DNA of 64,000 nt from Deltaproteobacteria bacterium (GTDB lineage: Bacteria > Myxococcota > JADLHZ01): the NCBI GenBank assembly GCA_020848545.1, contig JADLHZ010000140.1:24814-88813 (forward strand), written 5' to 3'. The notes beneath the pieces were generated by a model. It ran no database searches, had not been told where the DNA came from, and saw only the letters and a program-made list of their open reading frames with translations. The position numbers were made by a program, and so were the translations under genes. Every line of letters begins with the position of its first letter. Positions within the stretch are counted from its first letter, which is position 1. Positions 55,944 to 64,000 of the stretch are shown piece after piece.

Positions 55944-57662
55944 TCAGCGGAAGGACGGCCGCAGCGGATCAAGGCCGAGGGCGGCGAGGCGGGCGGTGGC
56001 GGCGGTGCGGACGATCGTGGCGCTCTTGTCGCTCAAGGCGCGGGCGCCCGGCGTCGTCGCGCGAACGGCGTCGAACACGGCGGCGAGGGTCGCGGCGCCG
56101 TCGACTTGCGCGAAGGTGCCTGGCACCGCCGAGTCGAGCGCGATGTCCGAGCCGAAGCGCAGCCACAGCCGATCGTCGCCGACGCCGAAGCGGACGACCT
56201 CGTGCTGGAAGCGATCCATCGTGCGGCCGAGCTCGATGTCGCGGCCTTGGAACTTCGAGTGGATGACGTTCGTCGCGTCGATCTCGATCTCGTTGTCGCG
56301 GATCGGAAAGCGTGCGCGCTGGTCGGTCAAGGTGCGCGGCGTGGCGCTGGCGATGATGGCGCCCTTCGGCATCAACTGCAGCGCCGGCATGTCGATCTGC
56401 AGCTTCCCGGCGGTGAGCACCGTGAGGCGCGCGTGCGCGAGTTGATCCTTGTATGGCGCCGCCGACAAGCCCGCCGCCTTCGCCGCGGCCGCTTCGCCCG
56501 CGTCCTCTGTCGCGACGAACACGGTGTAGCCGCGGCGCTTCAAGCTCTCGACGATGCCGCGGCTGCGCTCGAAGAAGCCTTCGACCACGGCCTCCTTCGG
56601 GCTCATGCGAAAGCCCGGATCGGCCAAACGCAACTGCCGCTCGATCGCCGCGACCGCGCGTTCGCCAGCTAAAGCGCTGCGCAGATCGCTCACCTTCGAA
56701 GAGTCCGCCACGGTCACGACCGGCGCCTTCAGCGCAACGCCGGCAAAGTCCGCGGCCCGCCCGCGCTGCTCGACGATCACGCAAAGGTGCGCGTGTTGCG
56801 GGAAGAAGTCGTGCAAGTAACGCGTGATGCGGCCGTCTTCGTCGATGAGCAAGAAGCGCGGCTTCGTCTCGCCCGCCTTCACACCGCGAAACATCGTGCT
56901 CAGCATCTCGCCGATCGCTGCTTCGCTGACGCCGCTGTCGTCGGTCGCGCGCAGCACGTCGACACCTCGGCCGCGCATCCGCTCGACCTCGACGGCGTGC
57001 GTGCGTGGCGGATCCGAGAGCCAGTGCGTCTTCGCCGCGGGAAGTCCGGCAACGGACAACGCGCGCACGAAGTCTTGGGTCTGGGGCTGCAGCTCGCCGA
57101 TGCCGAAGCACTCGAAGCGCGCCAACGAAACACCGGCGCCGAGCTTCGCCGTGGTGTCGGTGTAGACCTGCGTATTCGCCGTGACGACCGGCGCCGACTT
57201 CGCCACGAGCTTCTTCGTCCGCACGTCGAGCAGCGACATCGTCTGCGCCTCGAGCGAAGACGCATCGGCGCCGCCGGTCGTACGCGCAGCGATCGTGCCG
57301 AGGAGCTTTTGCGCTTTGACCCCGAGCAAGCTCTTCGCCCGCACGGTGTCGACGACGCCGTTCTTGTCGGCGGCCTCGGCGAGCGCCGTCACGATCGCCG
57401 CGGGCATCGCCACCGACAGATCGCGCCCGGGATCGTAGAACGCTTCGTAGAGCGCGCGGGTGACCTTCGCCTCGAACTTGTCGACGGGCAGCGGCGGGTT
57501 GCCGAGCGGCGGATCCATACCGCCAGAATCGAAGACGGCGCCGTCCTTTTCGAGATCGCTCTGCAGGGCGACGAGCGTGTCGCGGCCGCGCGCCGACGAC
57601 AGGTACGCGAGCACGTCATGGAGGCGGACGAGCATGGCCTCGTTATCGAGCGCCGCCGCCAA
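55944..57662 (-). CDS. Large protein with distant resemblance to adenosylhomocysteinase
   Basis: 572 residues with no sure assignment. The middle (about 185-420) resembles NAD-binding adenosylhomocysteine hydrolase relatives: RFLLIDEDGRITRYLHDFFP, then LCVIVEQRGRAADFAGVAL (E-QT-RG position), VVTVADSSKVSDL, RRGYTVFVATEDAGEAAAAK and GKLQIDMPALQLMPKGAIIA. The Lys/Asp catalytic pair of true hydrolases could not be placed, and the N-terminal 170 residues are unrelated. It may be a non-catalytic or altered-specificity relative. Divergent from the ECF sigma gene with 110 bases between. Confidence 0.5.
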   Translation of the reverse strand: MAAALDNEAMLVRLHDVLAYLSSARGRDTLVALQSDLEKDGAVFDSGGMDPPLGNPPLPVDKFEAKVTRALYEAFYDPGRDLSVAMPAAIVTALAEAADKNGVVDTVRAKSLLGVKAQKLLGTIAARTTGGADASSLEAQTMSLLDVRTKKLVAKSAPVVTANTQVYTDTTAKLGAGVSLARFECFGIGELQPQTQDFVRALSVAGLPAAKTHWLSDPPRTHAVEVERMRGRGVDVLRATDDSGVSEAAIGEMLSTMFRGVKAGETKPRFLLIDEDGRITRYLHDFFPQHAHLCVIVEQRGRAADFAGVALKAPVVTVADSSKVSDLRSALAGERAVAAIERQLRLADPGFRMSPKEAVVEGFFERSRGIVESLKRRGYTVFVATEDAGEAAAAKAAGLSAAPYKDQLAHARLTVLTAGKLQIDMPALQLMPKGAIIASATPRTLTDQRARFPIRDNEIEIDATNVIHSKFQGRDIELGRTMDRFQHEVVRFGVGDDRLWLRFGSDIALDSAVPGTFAQVDGAATLAAVFDAVRATTPGARALSDKSATIVRTAATARLAALGLDPLRPSFR

Positions 57663-57772
57663 AGGTTTCCGCTTCTGCCGCGCCGCGTAAGGCCGCAGAG
57701 AAATTGCGAATCCGCGCCAACGGCAACAAATGCCCCAGGCTGGATCGTAACGGCTGAGTATGAGCCAACTGC

Positions 57773-58480
57773 GTGAGCGACATGCAAGCGGACAAACCGG
57801 CCGATCCGCTGCGCGACGATCCGTTCCTGCTCGCGCGTTTTCGACGTGCCGATCCCGGTGCGCTGGCGGAGGTTTATCGTGTCTACTCGCCGGCCGTCGC
57901 GCGCCGCCTCGCGCACGGCTTCTCCTTCGACAGCGAGGGGCGCCGCTTGCACTTTCGCGGCTTCCAGCTCGCCTTCGAGCTCGATGACATGCTGCAAGAG
58001 ACGTTCATCCGCGCGTTCTCGGACACTGCCAGGAGCGGCTACGACGGCGCCCGCCCGTTTTCGACCTACCTGCTCGCGATCGCCAAGAACCTGTTGATCG
58101 ATCGCTTCCGGAAGACCGGCGGCAAGCGCGACGTGTCGATCGAAGACAAAGAGCTCGTGATTGTCGACGAGGATCAGCCGTCACCGGAGAGCACCGCCGC
58201 GTCCGAGCAGCTCCGCGCGATCTATCAGCGCTTCATGCAAGGGCTCGACGACATCGACCGCCAAGTCGTGCGCCAGCGCTTCGAAGAAGAAAAGACGCGG
58301 CGCGAGATCTGCGACGCGCTCGGGTTGAGCGCCATGCAGCTCCGTTGGCGCGAAGCGAAGATCAAGAAGCTGCTCCACGCCGAGCTGTCGGCCAGGGGCT
58401 ACGCCGATCTCTGCAAGCTCGACCTCGACGCGCTGCTCGGGTGGCTCATCGCGCTAGCGATCGTCGGAGGGGGCGCATGA
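57773..58480 (+). CDS. ECF-type RNA polymerase sigma factor
   Basis: 235 residues, GTG start. Region 2: LDDMLQETFIRAFSDTARSG with the -10 recognition text, then STYLLAIAKNLLIDRFRKTG. Region 4: LDDIDRQVVRQRFEEEKTRR and REICDALGLSAMQLRWREAK as helix-turn-helix. The C-terminal hydrophobic tail (LDLDALLGWLIALAIVGGGA) is unusual and could associate with membrane. It overlaps the anti-sigma gene by ATGA. Confidence 0.85.
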   Translation: MSDMQADKPADPLRDDPFLLARFRRADPGALAEVYRVYSPAVARRLAHGFSFDSEGRRLHFRGFQLAFELDDMLQETFIRAFSDTARSGYDGARPFSTYLLAIAKNLLIDRFRKTGGKRDVSIEDKELVIVDEDQPSPESTAASEQLRAIYQRFMQGLDDIDRQVVRQRFEEEKTRREICDALGLSAMQLRWREAKIKKLLHAELSARGYADLCKLDLDALLGWLIALAIVGGGA

Positions 58481-59169
58481 TCCTGCACCGTCTCGTCATT
58501 CCTTCGCGCATCCGCAGGCTCGCGGCCGGCGAAGCGCTCGATCGTGCCACCCTCGACACCTTGTTCACGCACGTGCGCGGCTGCGCGGCGTGCAAACGGG
58601 ACTATGACTTGGCGATGGGCACCGAGCGCCTGCTCGCGTCGCAAGGCACTTCGGCGTCGCTTCCGGCGGCGGCGATGCTCGTCGCGATGGCGGCGCGCGT
58701 GGTGCCGGCGCCCGCGACAGAGAAACGGCCGATGCCGTGGCTCGTTCCAGCGCTCGCGTCGGCCTGCGCGGCGATGCTCGTGCTCGTCCTTTATATGCAG
58801 CGCGATCGGCCCGAAGACTTCGGCGTGCGGTCGGGAAACAGCACGGCGTTCACCGCGCGCGTCTTCTGCGACACACCTCCAGCAGCGCCTGTGCCGCTCG
58901 AGAAGGTCGGCCGCTGCACTGACGGAGCGATGTATCGATTTGCATACACCGCTCAGGCCGCGTGCGAGGTCGAGATCTCGGCGATCGACAAGGACAGCGT
59001 CCGCCGCCGGGTGTGGCCGAGCGATGGTCCGCCGCGCGCCGTCACCGCGACGAGCACCTTGAAGCCGCTCGGCGCCACGCTCTCGGCCGACGCCACGGCG
59101 GTGCGCTTCGACGTCAGCTGCAAGACCGCGGACGCGCTGCACGTGGTCTCGATCCCGCTCGCCCCGTAA
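58477..59169 (+). CDS. Putative anti-sigma factor with zinc-finger and one membrane helix
   Basis: 230 residues. FTHVRGCAACKRDYDLAMG carries the HxxxCxxC zinc-binding anti-sigma signature near residue 33-41; a membrane helix follows (WLVPALASACAAMLVLVLYM, about 88-108), and a beta-rich periplasmic part has a cysteine pair (FCDTPP, GRCTDG). It should hold the cognate sigma factor inactive at the membrane until a periplasmic signal releases it. Coupled to the sigma gene by ATGA overlap. Confidence 0.8.
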   Translation: MILHRLVIPSRIRRLAAGEALDRATLDTLFTHVRGCAACKRDYDLAMGTERLLASQGTSASLPAAAMLVAMAARVVPAPATEKRPMPWLVPALASACAAMLVLVLYMQRDRPEDFGVRSGNSTAFTARVFCDTPPAAPVPLEKVGRCTDGAMYRFAYTAQAACEVEISAIDKDSVRRRVWPSDGPPRAVTATSTLKPLGATLSADATAVRFDVSCKTADALHVVSIPLAP

Positions 59170-59213
59170 CAAAGCCCGCGCCGCCGGCCGTACTTCATCG
59201 GCAGGAGCAGGGC

Positions 59214-60584
59214 ATGCGTGATTTCCGACCGATCGTTCTTCTCGCGGCATTTTCGGCGTGCGGCGCACCGCCGCTCACGCAGCCTTCGGGGCCGTCGCCA
59301 ACGCCGGAGAGCAAACCGGCGAGCGCGCCGCCGGCGGTGAAGAACACGCTCCCGGGCGACGGCGAGACCAACGTCGCGACGACCACGCTCATCACCATCG
59401 TCTTCGCTGGCGCCATGGACGAAGCGACGATCAACGAGCGCACGATTCACTTGGAGGACGGCACCGGCGGCCATGTCTCCTGGCGCGGCGGTCGGACGGC
59501 GACGTTCTTGCCGACGGGCGGCTTGCGCAAGGGCGCAACCTACACGGTCGTCGTCGGCGCTGACGTCGCGAACGACAGCGGCGTGCGGCTCGGCGCGGAC
59601 TTCACGTTCAGCTTCACGACCGTGGCGCCGGAGCCGACGAAAGACACGCTGGCGCCGACCGTGCTCTCGACCACGCCGGCAGCCGCGGCCGAGGACGTCG
59701 CCGTCAATACGCTGATCCACGCCACGCTGAGCGAGAACGTGGCGAGCGTTCCGGCCGGCGCGTTCAGCGTGGGCGGCGTTCCCGGCACGGTCGCCGTCAA
59801 CGGCGCGACGATCACCTTCACGCCGAGCGCGCCGCTCCTCCACGCGACGACCTACAAAGCCACGCTGTCGACGGCGATCACCGACACCTCCGGTAACGCG
59901 CTCGCAGCGAAGCACGAGTGGCTGTTCACGACTGAAGAGGCGCCGGACACGAGCGGTCCGGTGCTCGCGCAGGCCGCGCCTGAAGACGGCGCGCACGACG
60001 TGGACCTCGCGAGCATCGTGGCGCTCACCTTCGACGAGCCGGTAAAAGCCACGAGCGTGACGAGCACGAGCGTGCGCCTTGAAGCGAACGGCGCGAGCGT
60101 GCCCGTGTTCCGCAACACGAGCGGCGCGAAGATCACGCTGACGCCGAAGGCGACGCTCACGCCCGGCACCGTCTACACGGTGATCGTGACGAGCGCGGTG
60201 CGCGACCTCATCGGCAACGCGATGGCGCCGCTCTCGATCACGTTCACGACAGTGCCGCCGCCGGATACGGTGCCGCCGGTCGTGGTGAGCGCCACGCCGG
60301 TGAACGGCGCGATGGCCGTGGCGGTGAACGTGGCGCCGGCCTTCGTCTTCAACGAAGCGCTCGATCCGCTGACGGCGGTGGCGGCAAATGTCACGCTCAA
60401 AGATGCCGCGACTTCGGACGTGGCGTTCAGCGTGGGCTACGCGGCCGGGACGCTGACAGTCACGCCGAGCGCGCCGCTGACGGCCGCAACGACTTACACC
60501 GCGACCCTCGGCACCGGCCTGACCGACGTGGCGGGCAATCCGCTGGCGGCGCCATACGTGCTCGTGTTCACGACCGCCCTCTGA
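59214..60584 (+). CDS. Lipoprotein with four SbsA-type Ig-like (Big_5) domains
   Basis: 456 residues. Lipobox signal MRDFRPIVLLAAFSACGAPP, then four repeats of about 100 residues, each starting with a Pro/Gly-rich strand and D-GATNV-type text (PGDGETNVATTTLITIVFAG; PEDGAHDVDLASIVALTFDE; PVNGAMAVAVNVAPAFVFNE) and ending in TFTT. AGGAG precedes the ATG. An exported surface protein; it follows the anti-sigma gene after 44 bases and may be under the same sigma factor. Confidence 0.85.
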   Translation: MRDFRPIVLLAAFSACGAPPLTQPSGPSPTPESKPASAPPAVKNTLPGDGETNVATTTLITIVFAGAMDEATINERTIHLEDGTGGHVSWRGGRTATFLPTGGLRKGATYTVVVGADVANDSGVRLGADFTFSFTTVAPEPTKDTLAPTVLSTTPAAAAEDVAVNTLIHATLSENVASVPAGAFSVGGVPGTVAVNGATITFTPSAPLLHATTYKATLSTAITDTSGNALAAKHEWLFTTEEAPDTSGPVLAQAAPEDGAHDVDLASIVALTFDEPVKATSVTSTSVRLEANGASVPVFRNTSGAKITLTPKATLTPGTVYTVIVTSAVRDLIGNAMAPLSITFTTVPPPDTVPPVVVSATPVNGAMAVAVNVAPAFVFNEALDPLTAVAANVTLKDAATSDVAFSVGYAAGTLTVTPSAPLTAATTYTATLGTGLTDVAGNPLAAPYVLVFTTAL

Positions 60585-60626
60585 TTTCGCTGTACAAGTC
60601 GCCCATCGAGCCGATAACGCGCGGCG

Positions 60627-62543
60627 ATGGCCAGGGGTCTCTTCTTCGCATGCGTGTGCCTTGCGGCATGCGCGCCAGGCGGGCTGCAGAGCGAGTCGCT
60701 CGGCAACAACACGCTCGGCTTCGAGACCGCCGCGGCGCTCACTGGAAAGCTCAAAGACGCCGCGACCGGAGACGCGATCGGAGGCGCTTCGGTGAAGCTC
60801 GGGGCCGCGACCGCGTCGAGCGGAAGCGACGGCGCGTTTTCGCTCCGGGGCCTCTTGCTCGGCAAGCAGCCGCTCATCGTCCGCGCCGATGGCTACGAAG
60901 GGCTCTCGATCGACGTCGAGGTCTCCCTCGGCAACACCGACGTCGGCGTGCTCGAGCTCACGGCAGTCGCTGCGACGCAGTCGTGCGAGCAAGGCTTCGA
61001 CTCATGCGGCGGCGCGTGCGTCGACACGTCGACCGACGACAAACACTGCGGCGGCTGCGGCAAGAAGTGCACGGCGACCGAGGTCTGCGAAGCTGGTGCG
61101 TGCGCCGCCTTGCCGTTCAACTGCAACACGGACGGCTGCCCAGACAACAGCTACTGCGACACGGGCTCGAACCAGTGCTTCTCCGGCTGTCTCGCGAGCG
61201 ACGACTGCGGCGGCGGCAAGGTGTGCAACACGGCAGCGAAGACGTGCGCCTGCGCGGCCACCGACCACACGTGTCTTGGACAGTGCGTCGCGAACAACGA
61301 TCCGCAGACCTGCGGCAATCAATGCACGCCGTGCTTGGCGCCGGCGAACGGCACGCCGACCTGCGACGGCAGTAAGTGCGGCTACGCGTGCAACAACGGC
61401 TACACGAAGTGCAGCGACGGTTGCTGCTTGCCCTTCGAGAACGTGAAGACCTTGAGCGCCACCGGCTATCACGCGAGCTGCGCGGTGAAGCTGGCGACGA
61501 ACGAGACCTACTGCTGGGGCGCCAATGATCACAGCGCGCTCGGCGACGGCACGAACCAATCGATCCGTAATGTGCCCACCCGTGTGGACGGGCTCGGCAC
61601 GACGGCGGTGTTAGTCTCGCCGGGCTACATGTTCGGCTGCGCGATCGTGACGGGCGGCGCCGTGAAGTGCTGGGGCCGCGGCCAGTACGGGCAGCTCGGC
61701 GACGGCGGCGGCGCCTCGAACCCGGCGATCGTCGACGTGTACGGTTTGCAATCCGGCGTCACGCATCTATCGGCTGGCGGCCTGCACGCGTGCGCGGTCG
61801 TCGCCGGCGGCCAAGTGCGTTGCTGGGGCGGCGACAACGACGGCGAGCTCGGCAACGGCGCCTCCGGGACGTACGCGACGATGCCGGTCACCGTCTGCAC
61901 GAACAAGACGACGTGCGGCGCGCTCACGGGGATCAAAGAAGTGAGCGCCGGCACGAGCGTGACGTGTGCGTTGTCGACGACCGGCACCGTGTACTGTTGG
62001 GGCTCGAACCTCTACGGCCGCCTCGGCAACGGCATCGGCGCGTCGGACACCTCGGTCGCGACCTTGGTCGGTGGCCTGAGCGGCATCAAGAAGGTCGTGC
62101 TCGGCGACAGCCACGCGTGCGTCATCACCGCGAGCGACGGACTGAAGTGCTGGGGCTTCGGCGGCCATGGCGAGATCGGCGACGGCTTCAAGCAGACGCG
62201 CTACACGCCGACCGACGTCAGCGGGCTTTCGTCGGGCGTGCTCGACGTCAGCATCGGCGACTCGCATGCGTGCGTGCTCATGACCGGCGGCGGTGTGAAG
62301 TGCTGGGGCGACAATCGCAAGGCGCAGATCGGCGATGGGACGATCGACGAGCGGCTGACGCCGACGCCCGTCGTTGGCCTCGCGTTCCCGGCGATCGGAA
62401 TCGCGGTCGGCGATGAGCACTCGTGTGCGGTGTTGAACAATCGTCGCGTGCAGTGCTGGGGCAACAACGAGTTCGGCACCCTCGGCGATTCGACGAACGC
62501 GAACGTGAAGGCCGCGCCGGTGTACGTGCTGCAAGCCCACTAG
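60627..62543 (+). CDS. Lipoprotein with RCC1-type repeats and a Cys-rich segment
   Basis: 638 residues. Lipobox signal MARGLFFACVCLAACAPGG; a carboxypeptidase-regulatory-like fold at about 38-105 (LTGKLKDAATGDAIGGASVK); a Cys-rich segment (GGACVDTSTDDKHCGGCGKK); and seven RCC1-like blades from about residue 275, each with CWGxNxxGxLGDG text such as CWGANDHSALGDGT and CWGRGQYGQLGDGG. Predicted beta-propeller on the cell surface; ligand unknown. A good terminator follows at 62624. Confidence 0.88.
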   Translation: MARGLFFACVCLAACAPGGLQSESLGNNTLGFETAAALTGKLKDAATGDAIGGASVKLGAATASSGSDGAFSLRGLLLGKQPLIVRADGYEGLSIDVEVSLGNTDVGVLELTAVAATQSCEQGFDSCGGACVDTSTDDKHCGGCGKKCTATEVCEAGACAALPFNCNTDGCPDNSYCDTGSNQCFSGCLASDDCGGGKVCNTAAKTCACAATDHTCLGQCVANNDPQTCGNQCTPCLAPANGTPTCDGSKCGYACNNGYTKCSDGCCLPFENVKTLSATGYHASCAVKLATNETYCWGANDHSALGDGTNQSIRNVPTRVDGLGTTAVLVSPGYMFGCAIVTGGAVKCWGRGQYGQLGDGGGASNPAIVDVYGLQSGVTHLSAGGLHACAVVAGGQVRCWGGDNDGELGNGASGTYATMPVTVCTNKTTCGALTGIKEVSAGTSVTCALSTTGTVYCWGSNLYGRLGNGIGASDTSVATLVGGLSGIKKVVLGDSHACVITASDGLKCWGFGGHGEIGDGFKQTRYTPTDVSGLSSGVLDVSIGDSHACVLMTGGGVKCWGDNRKAQIGDGTIDERLTPTPVVGLAFPAIGIAVGDEHSCAVLNNRRVQCWGNNEFGTLGDSTNANVKAAPVYVLQAH

Positions 62544-62623
62544 CGATTGCCCCAATCTTTTCGAAACCAGATTGCGGACACGCAACGGGTACGTCGCGGG
62601 ACCTCCTGACGCGAGTTTTCGGC

Positions 62624-62659
62624 CGAGCGACGGCGATCGTAGACGTGCTCGTTTTTTTT
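62624..62659 (+). terminator. Rho-independent terminator after the RCC1 lipoprotein gene
   Basis: Stem CGAGC plus ACG pairs with CGT plus GCTCG (one bulged G), and eight T follow directly. It lies 80 bases after the stop and fits the end of the sigma-anti-sigma-lipoprotein transcript. The rest of 62544-62730 shows nothing else. Confidence 0.65.
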
Positions 62660-62730
62660 CGCGGCCGCGCTCACACACCGAGCTCAGCAGCAGGCAGCTA
62701 AAGGAAGGAACTGACCTTAGAGAAGGAGCT

Positions 62731-63046
62731 TTATGGTTTTGTGAGGCGCGGGCCGCGGCCTCGGAGTGCGCTCCACACGGCATGAACGTAGACGGTGTGC
62801 GTCGCGGCGTCGTGCTCGTAGAGAACGTAGTAACGTGTCCTCGGCATCTCGACGCGGCGCAGGCCGGGTCGGTTCTTGCGCGGCATCGGCCGACCGGAAT
62901 CCGGCTGTGCGCTCATCCGAGCAAGCGCCGCCTCGAGCTCGTCAGCAAAGAGGGCTGGCGCTGCCGGCCTATTCTCTCGCCACCAAGCGTTGCATGCTTC
63001 GGGCGTGCGCCTGCATCTCTGCAGACAGAACGAGCTTGGCTTTCAT
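62731..63046 (-). pseudogene. ParE/RelE-family toxin, frameshifted
   Basis: The start MKAKLVLSAEMQAHARSMQR is in one frame, and continuation WWRENRPAAPALFADELEAA and further to TRYYVLYEHDAATHTVYVHA is in another. One extra T near 62985 (CGCTTGG in place of CGCTGG) breaks the gene. The ATG overlaps the antitoxin stop (ATGA). The C-terminal part alone, from ATG 62916, keeps the family motif RRVEMPRTRYYVLYE, but not the first helix. Confidence 0.75.
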
Positions 63047-63294
63047 CGCGCCGCGCGCAGCTTCGCAATCAGATCCTCGGCCGACACGGTGCGCCCCGCG
63101 GCGATGTCGGCGTGCGAGCGTTCAACGGCGGCGTCGAGTCGAGCAAGCGCGTCGTCATCGAGCGCATCTTCGGGCAGCGCTGAAGCGTCGTAGAGTTCGA
63201 TGACCGAGCCCTCGGGCAAGTCGGTCGGCTCGTCGAGCACGAGGCGGCCGTTTTTCACGCGCGCCACGTGCGGTTTTGCCTTCGCAGAGCTCAT
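63043..63294 (-). CDS. Antitoxin of the ParE-like module
   Basis: 83 residues. The N-terminal half (VARVKNGRLVLDEPTDLPEG) is a short AbrB-like or similar DNA-binding beta fold seen in antitoxins of myxobacterial ParE partners; the C-terminal half is helical (ALARLDAAVERSHADIAAGR) and should wrap the toxin. It overlaps the toxin start by ATGA and the RHS stop by ATGA, so the three frames are coupled. Intact, unlike its partner. Confidence 0.75.
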   Translation of the reverse strand: MSSAKAKPHVARVKNGRLVLDEPTDLPEGSVIELYDASALPEDALDDDALARLDAAVERSHADIAAGRTVSAEDLIAKLRAAR

Positions 63295-64000
63295 TGCAGT
63301 GATTCTATATCCTTCCCGCCCGCATCGGCTAGGCAGACTTCTAAGAGAGAAACGACGCGCGCCGAGCGCAGCGATGCGCGGAGGTCGAGCCAGCCGCGGG
63401 TACCGTCGTCCGAACGCTCGAGACCCTGCAATGCGGACCTGGTGCCGGTCCCGGCGGCGTAACCGACCAATGCACCGCCGGCAGGGACGAGCACCGGCCC
63501 CACGAGTGGCGGAGGGATAGGAGGAGGCACTTCGCGGCCATCCGGATCGAAGGCATTCGGCGTCCACCCGTACGCGTAGGTATAGGAACGCATTGCGCCG
63601 CCGAACTGATTCGCGGAGTCGCGCGCGAGATACCGACCGGTGCTCGGGTCATAATAGCGGTACCAGTTGCTCGCGAGCCCCGTCTCCTCGTCTCTGTATT
63701 GGCCCGGGCATATCGAACGGCTGCACGAACCCCGCGAGCGTCGTCGTCTCGTTGTAACGATTCCCCCACGGATCCCGCTCCGTCCGCCAAACGATCGCGC
63801 CGCTGTCGTCGGCGTCACGTTGTAGTCGTTGTCGTTCACGAGCACGATGCCTGCGATCGTCGGGTAGTCGCCATGCACCGCGTGCCACATTCTTCCGACA
63901 TTGTAGCGGAACTCGTGCGGTCCCGCCCCAAGCGTTGCCGCATTCGCGCCGAGCGTCGGCACGATCCATTTGACCCACGTGCGCTCGTTCTCCTCGACGA
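63291..64000 (-). pseudogene. RHS-repeat protein C-terminal fragment, two frameshifts (5' end outside window)
   Basis: The frame enters from beyond the window, reads to ...NDYNVT near 63815, then continues in a second frame as DDSGAIVWRTERDPWGNRYN to DMPG near 63705, and returns to the first frame as QYRDEETGLASNWYRYYDPS, the RHS core motif. So about one base is lost near 63810 and one gained near 63703. After PNAFDPDG, where RHS toxins carry a variable domain, the sequence is short and Pro-rich with no recognised toxin fold. The stop overlaps the antitoxin start. Confidence 0.75.

Overview
This is a GC-rich bacterial chromosome segment, and its gene content points to a Myxococcota/deltaproteobacterial genome. 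The signs are lipoproteins full of Cys-rich, RCC1 and Ig-like repeats, a response regulator with a DUF4388/PATAN-type output, a small roadblock protein, a type III export protein with a TPR chaperone, NtrC-type regulation, and the order jag-yidC-yidD-rnpA-rpmH-dnaA-dnaN-recF-gyrB that marks a chromosomal origin. Assignment to the phylum is inference, because no rRNA gene is present.

Layout. 1-18977 holds housekeeping genes: a cysteine desulfurase cut by the window edge, an RluA pseudouridine synthase, a lipid kinase, a KdsD-type isomerase, a GHMP kinase, aroQ, citrate synthase, thioredoxin reductase, a fused TRAP permease, a four-gene operon (DUF1549-like, DUF1501, HEAT, HAMP), folK and a phosphoesterase. 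18988-20796 is a patch of decayed genes: an amylase remnant, a MNT/HepT toxin-antitoxin pair with a frameshifted toxin, and two short divergent ORFs. 20814-23429 holds small envelope proteins. 23429-33989 is the replication-origin cluster. The origin proper lies between dnaA and dnaN, where a DnaA box, a GC spacer, a DnaA-trio and an AT-rich stretch follow each other.

34027-37923 holds two lipoprotein genes. mnmE-mnmG follow, with a perfect 16-bp parS site inside mnmG; parAB are not in the window. After rpmA/rplU and a response regulator come an NtrC-type regulator, a type III export switch protein with a TPR chaperone, a chemoreceptor and an adenylate cyclase. secF-secD-yajC, a permease and an AdoHcyase-like protein are on the minus strand. 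An ECF sigma/anti-sigma pair is followed by two large surface lipoproteins. The right end (62731-64000) is a degenerate mobile patch: an antitoxin, a frameshifted ParE toxin, and an RHS fragment with two frameshifts.

Two dispersed repeat families stand out. A roughly 25-bp unit with core AAAAGGGACCGGGG forms small arrays at three places, each directly after a stop codon; two arrays are flanked by the same 16-bp near-palindrome. A 13-mer, AAGTGTCTGGCAC, occurs perfectly four times, mostly close to those arrays. Neither is explained by the annotated genes.
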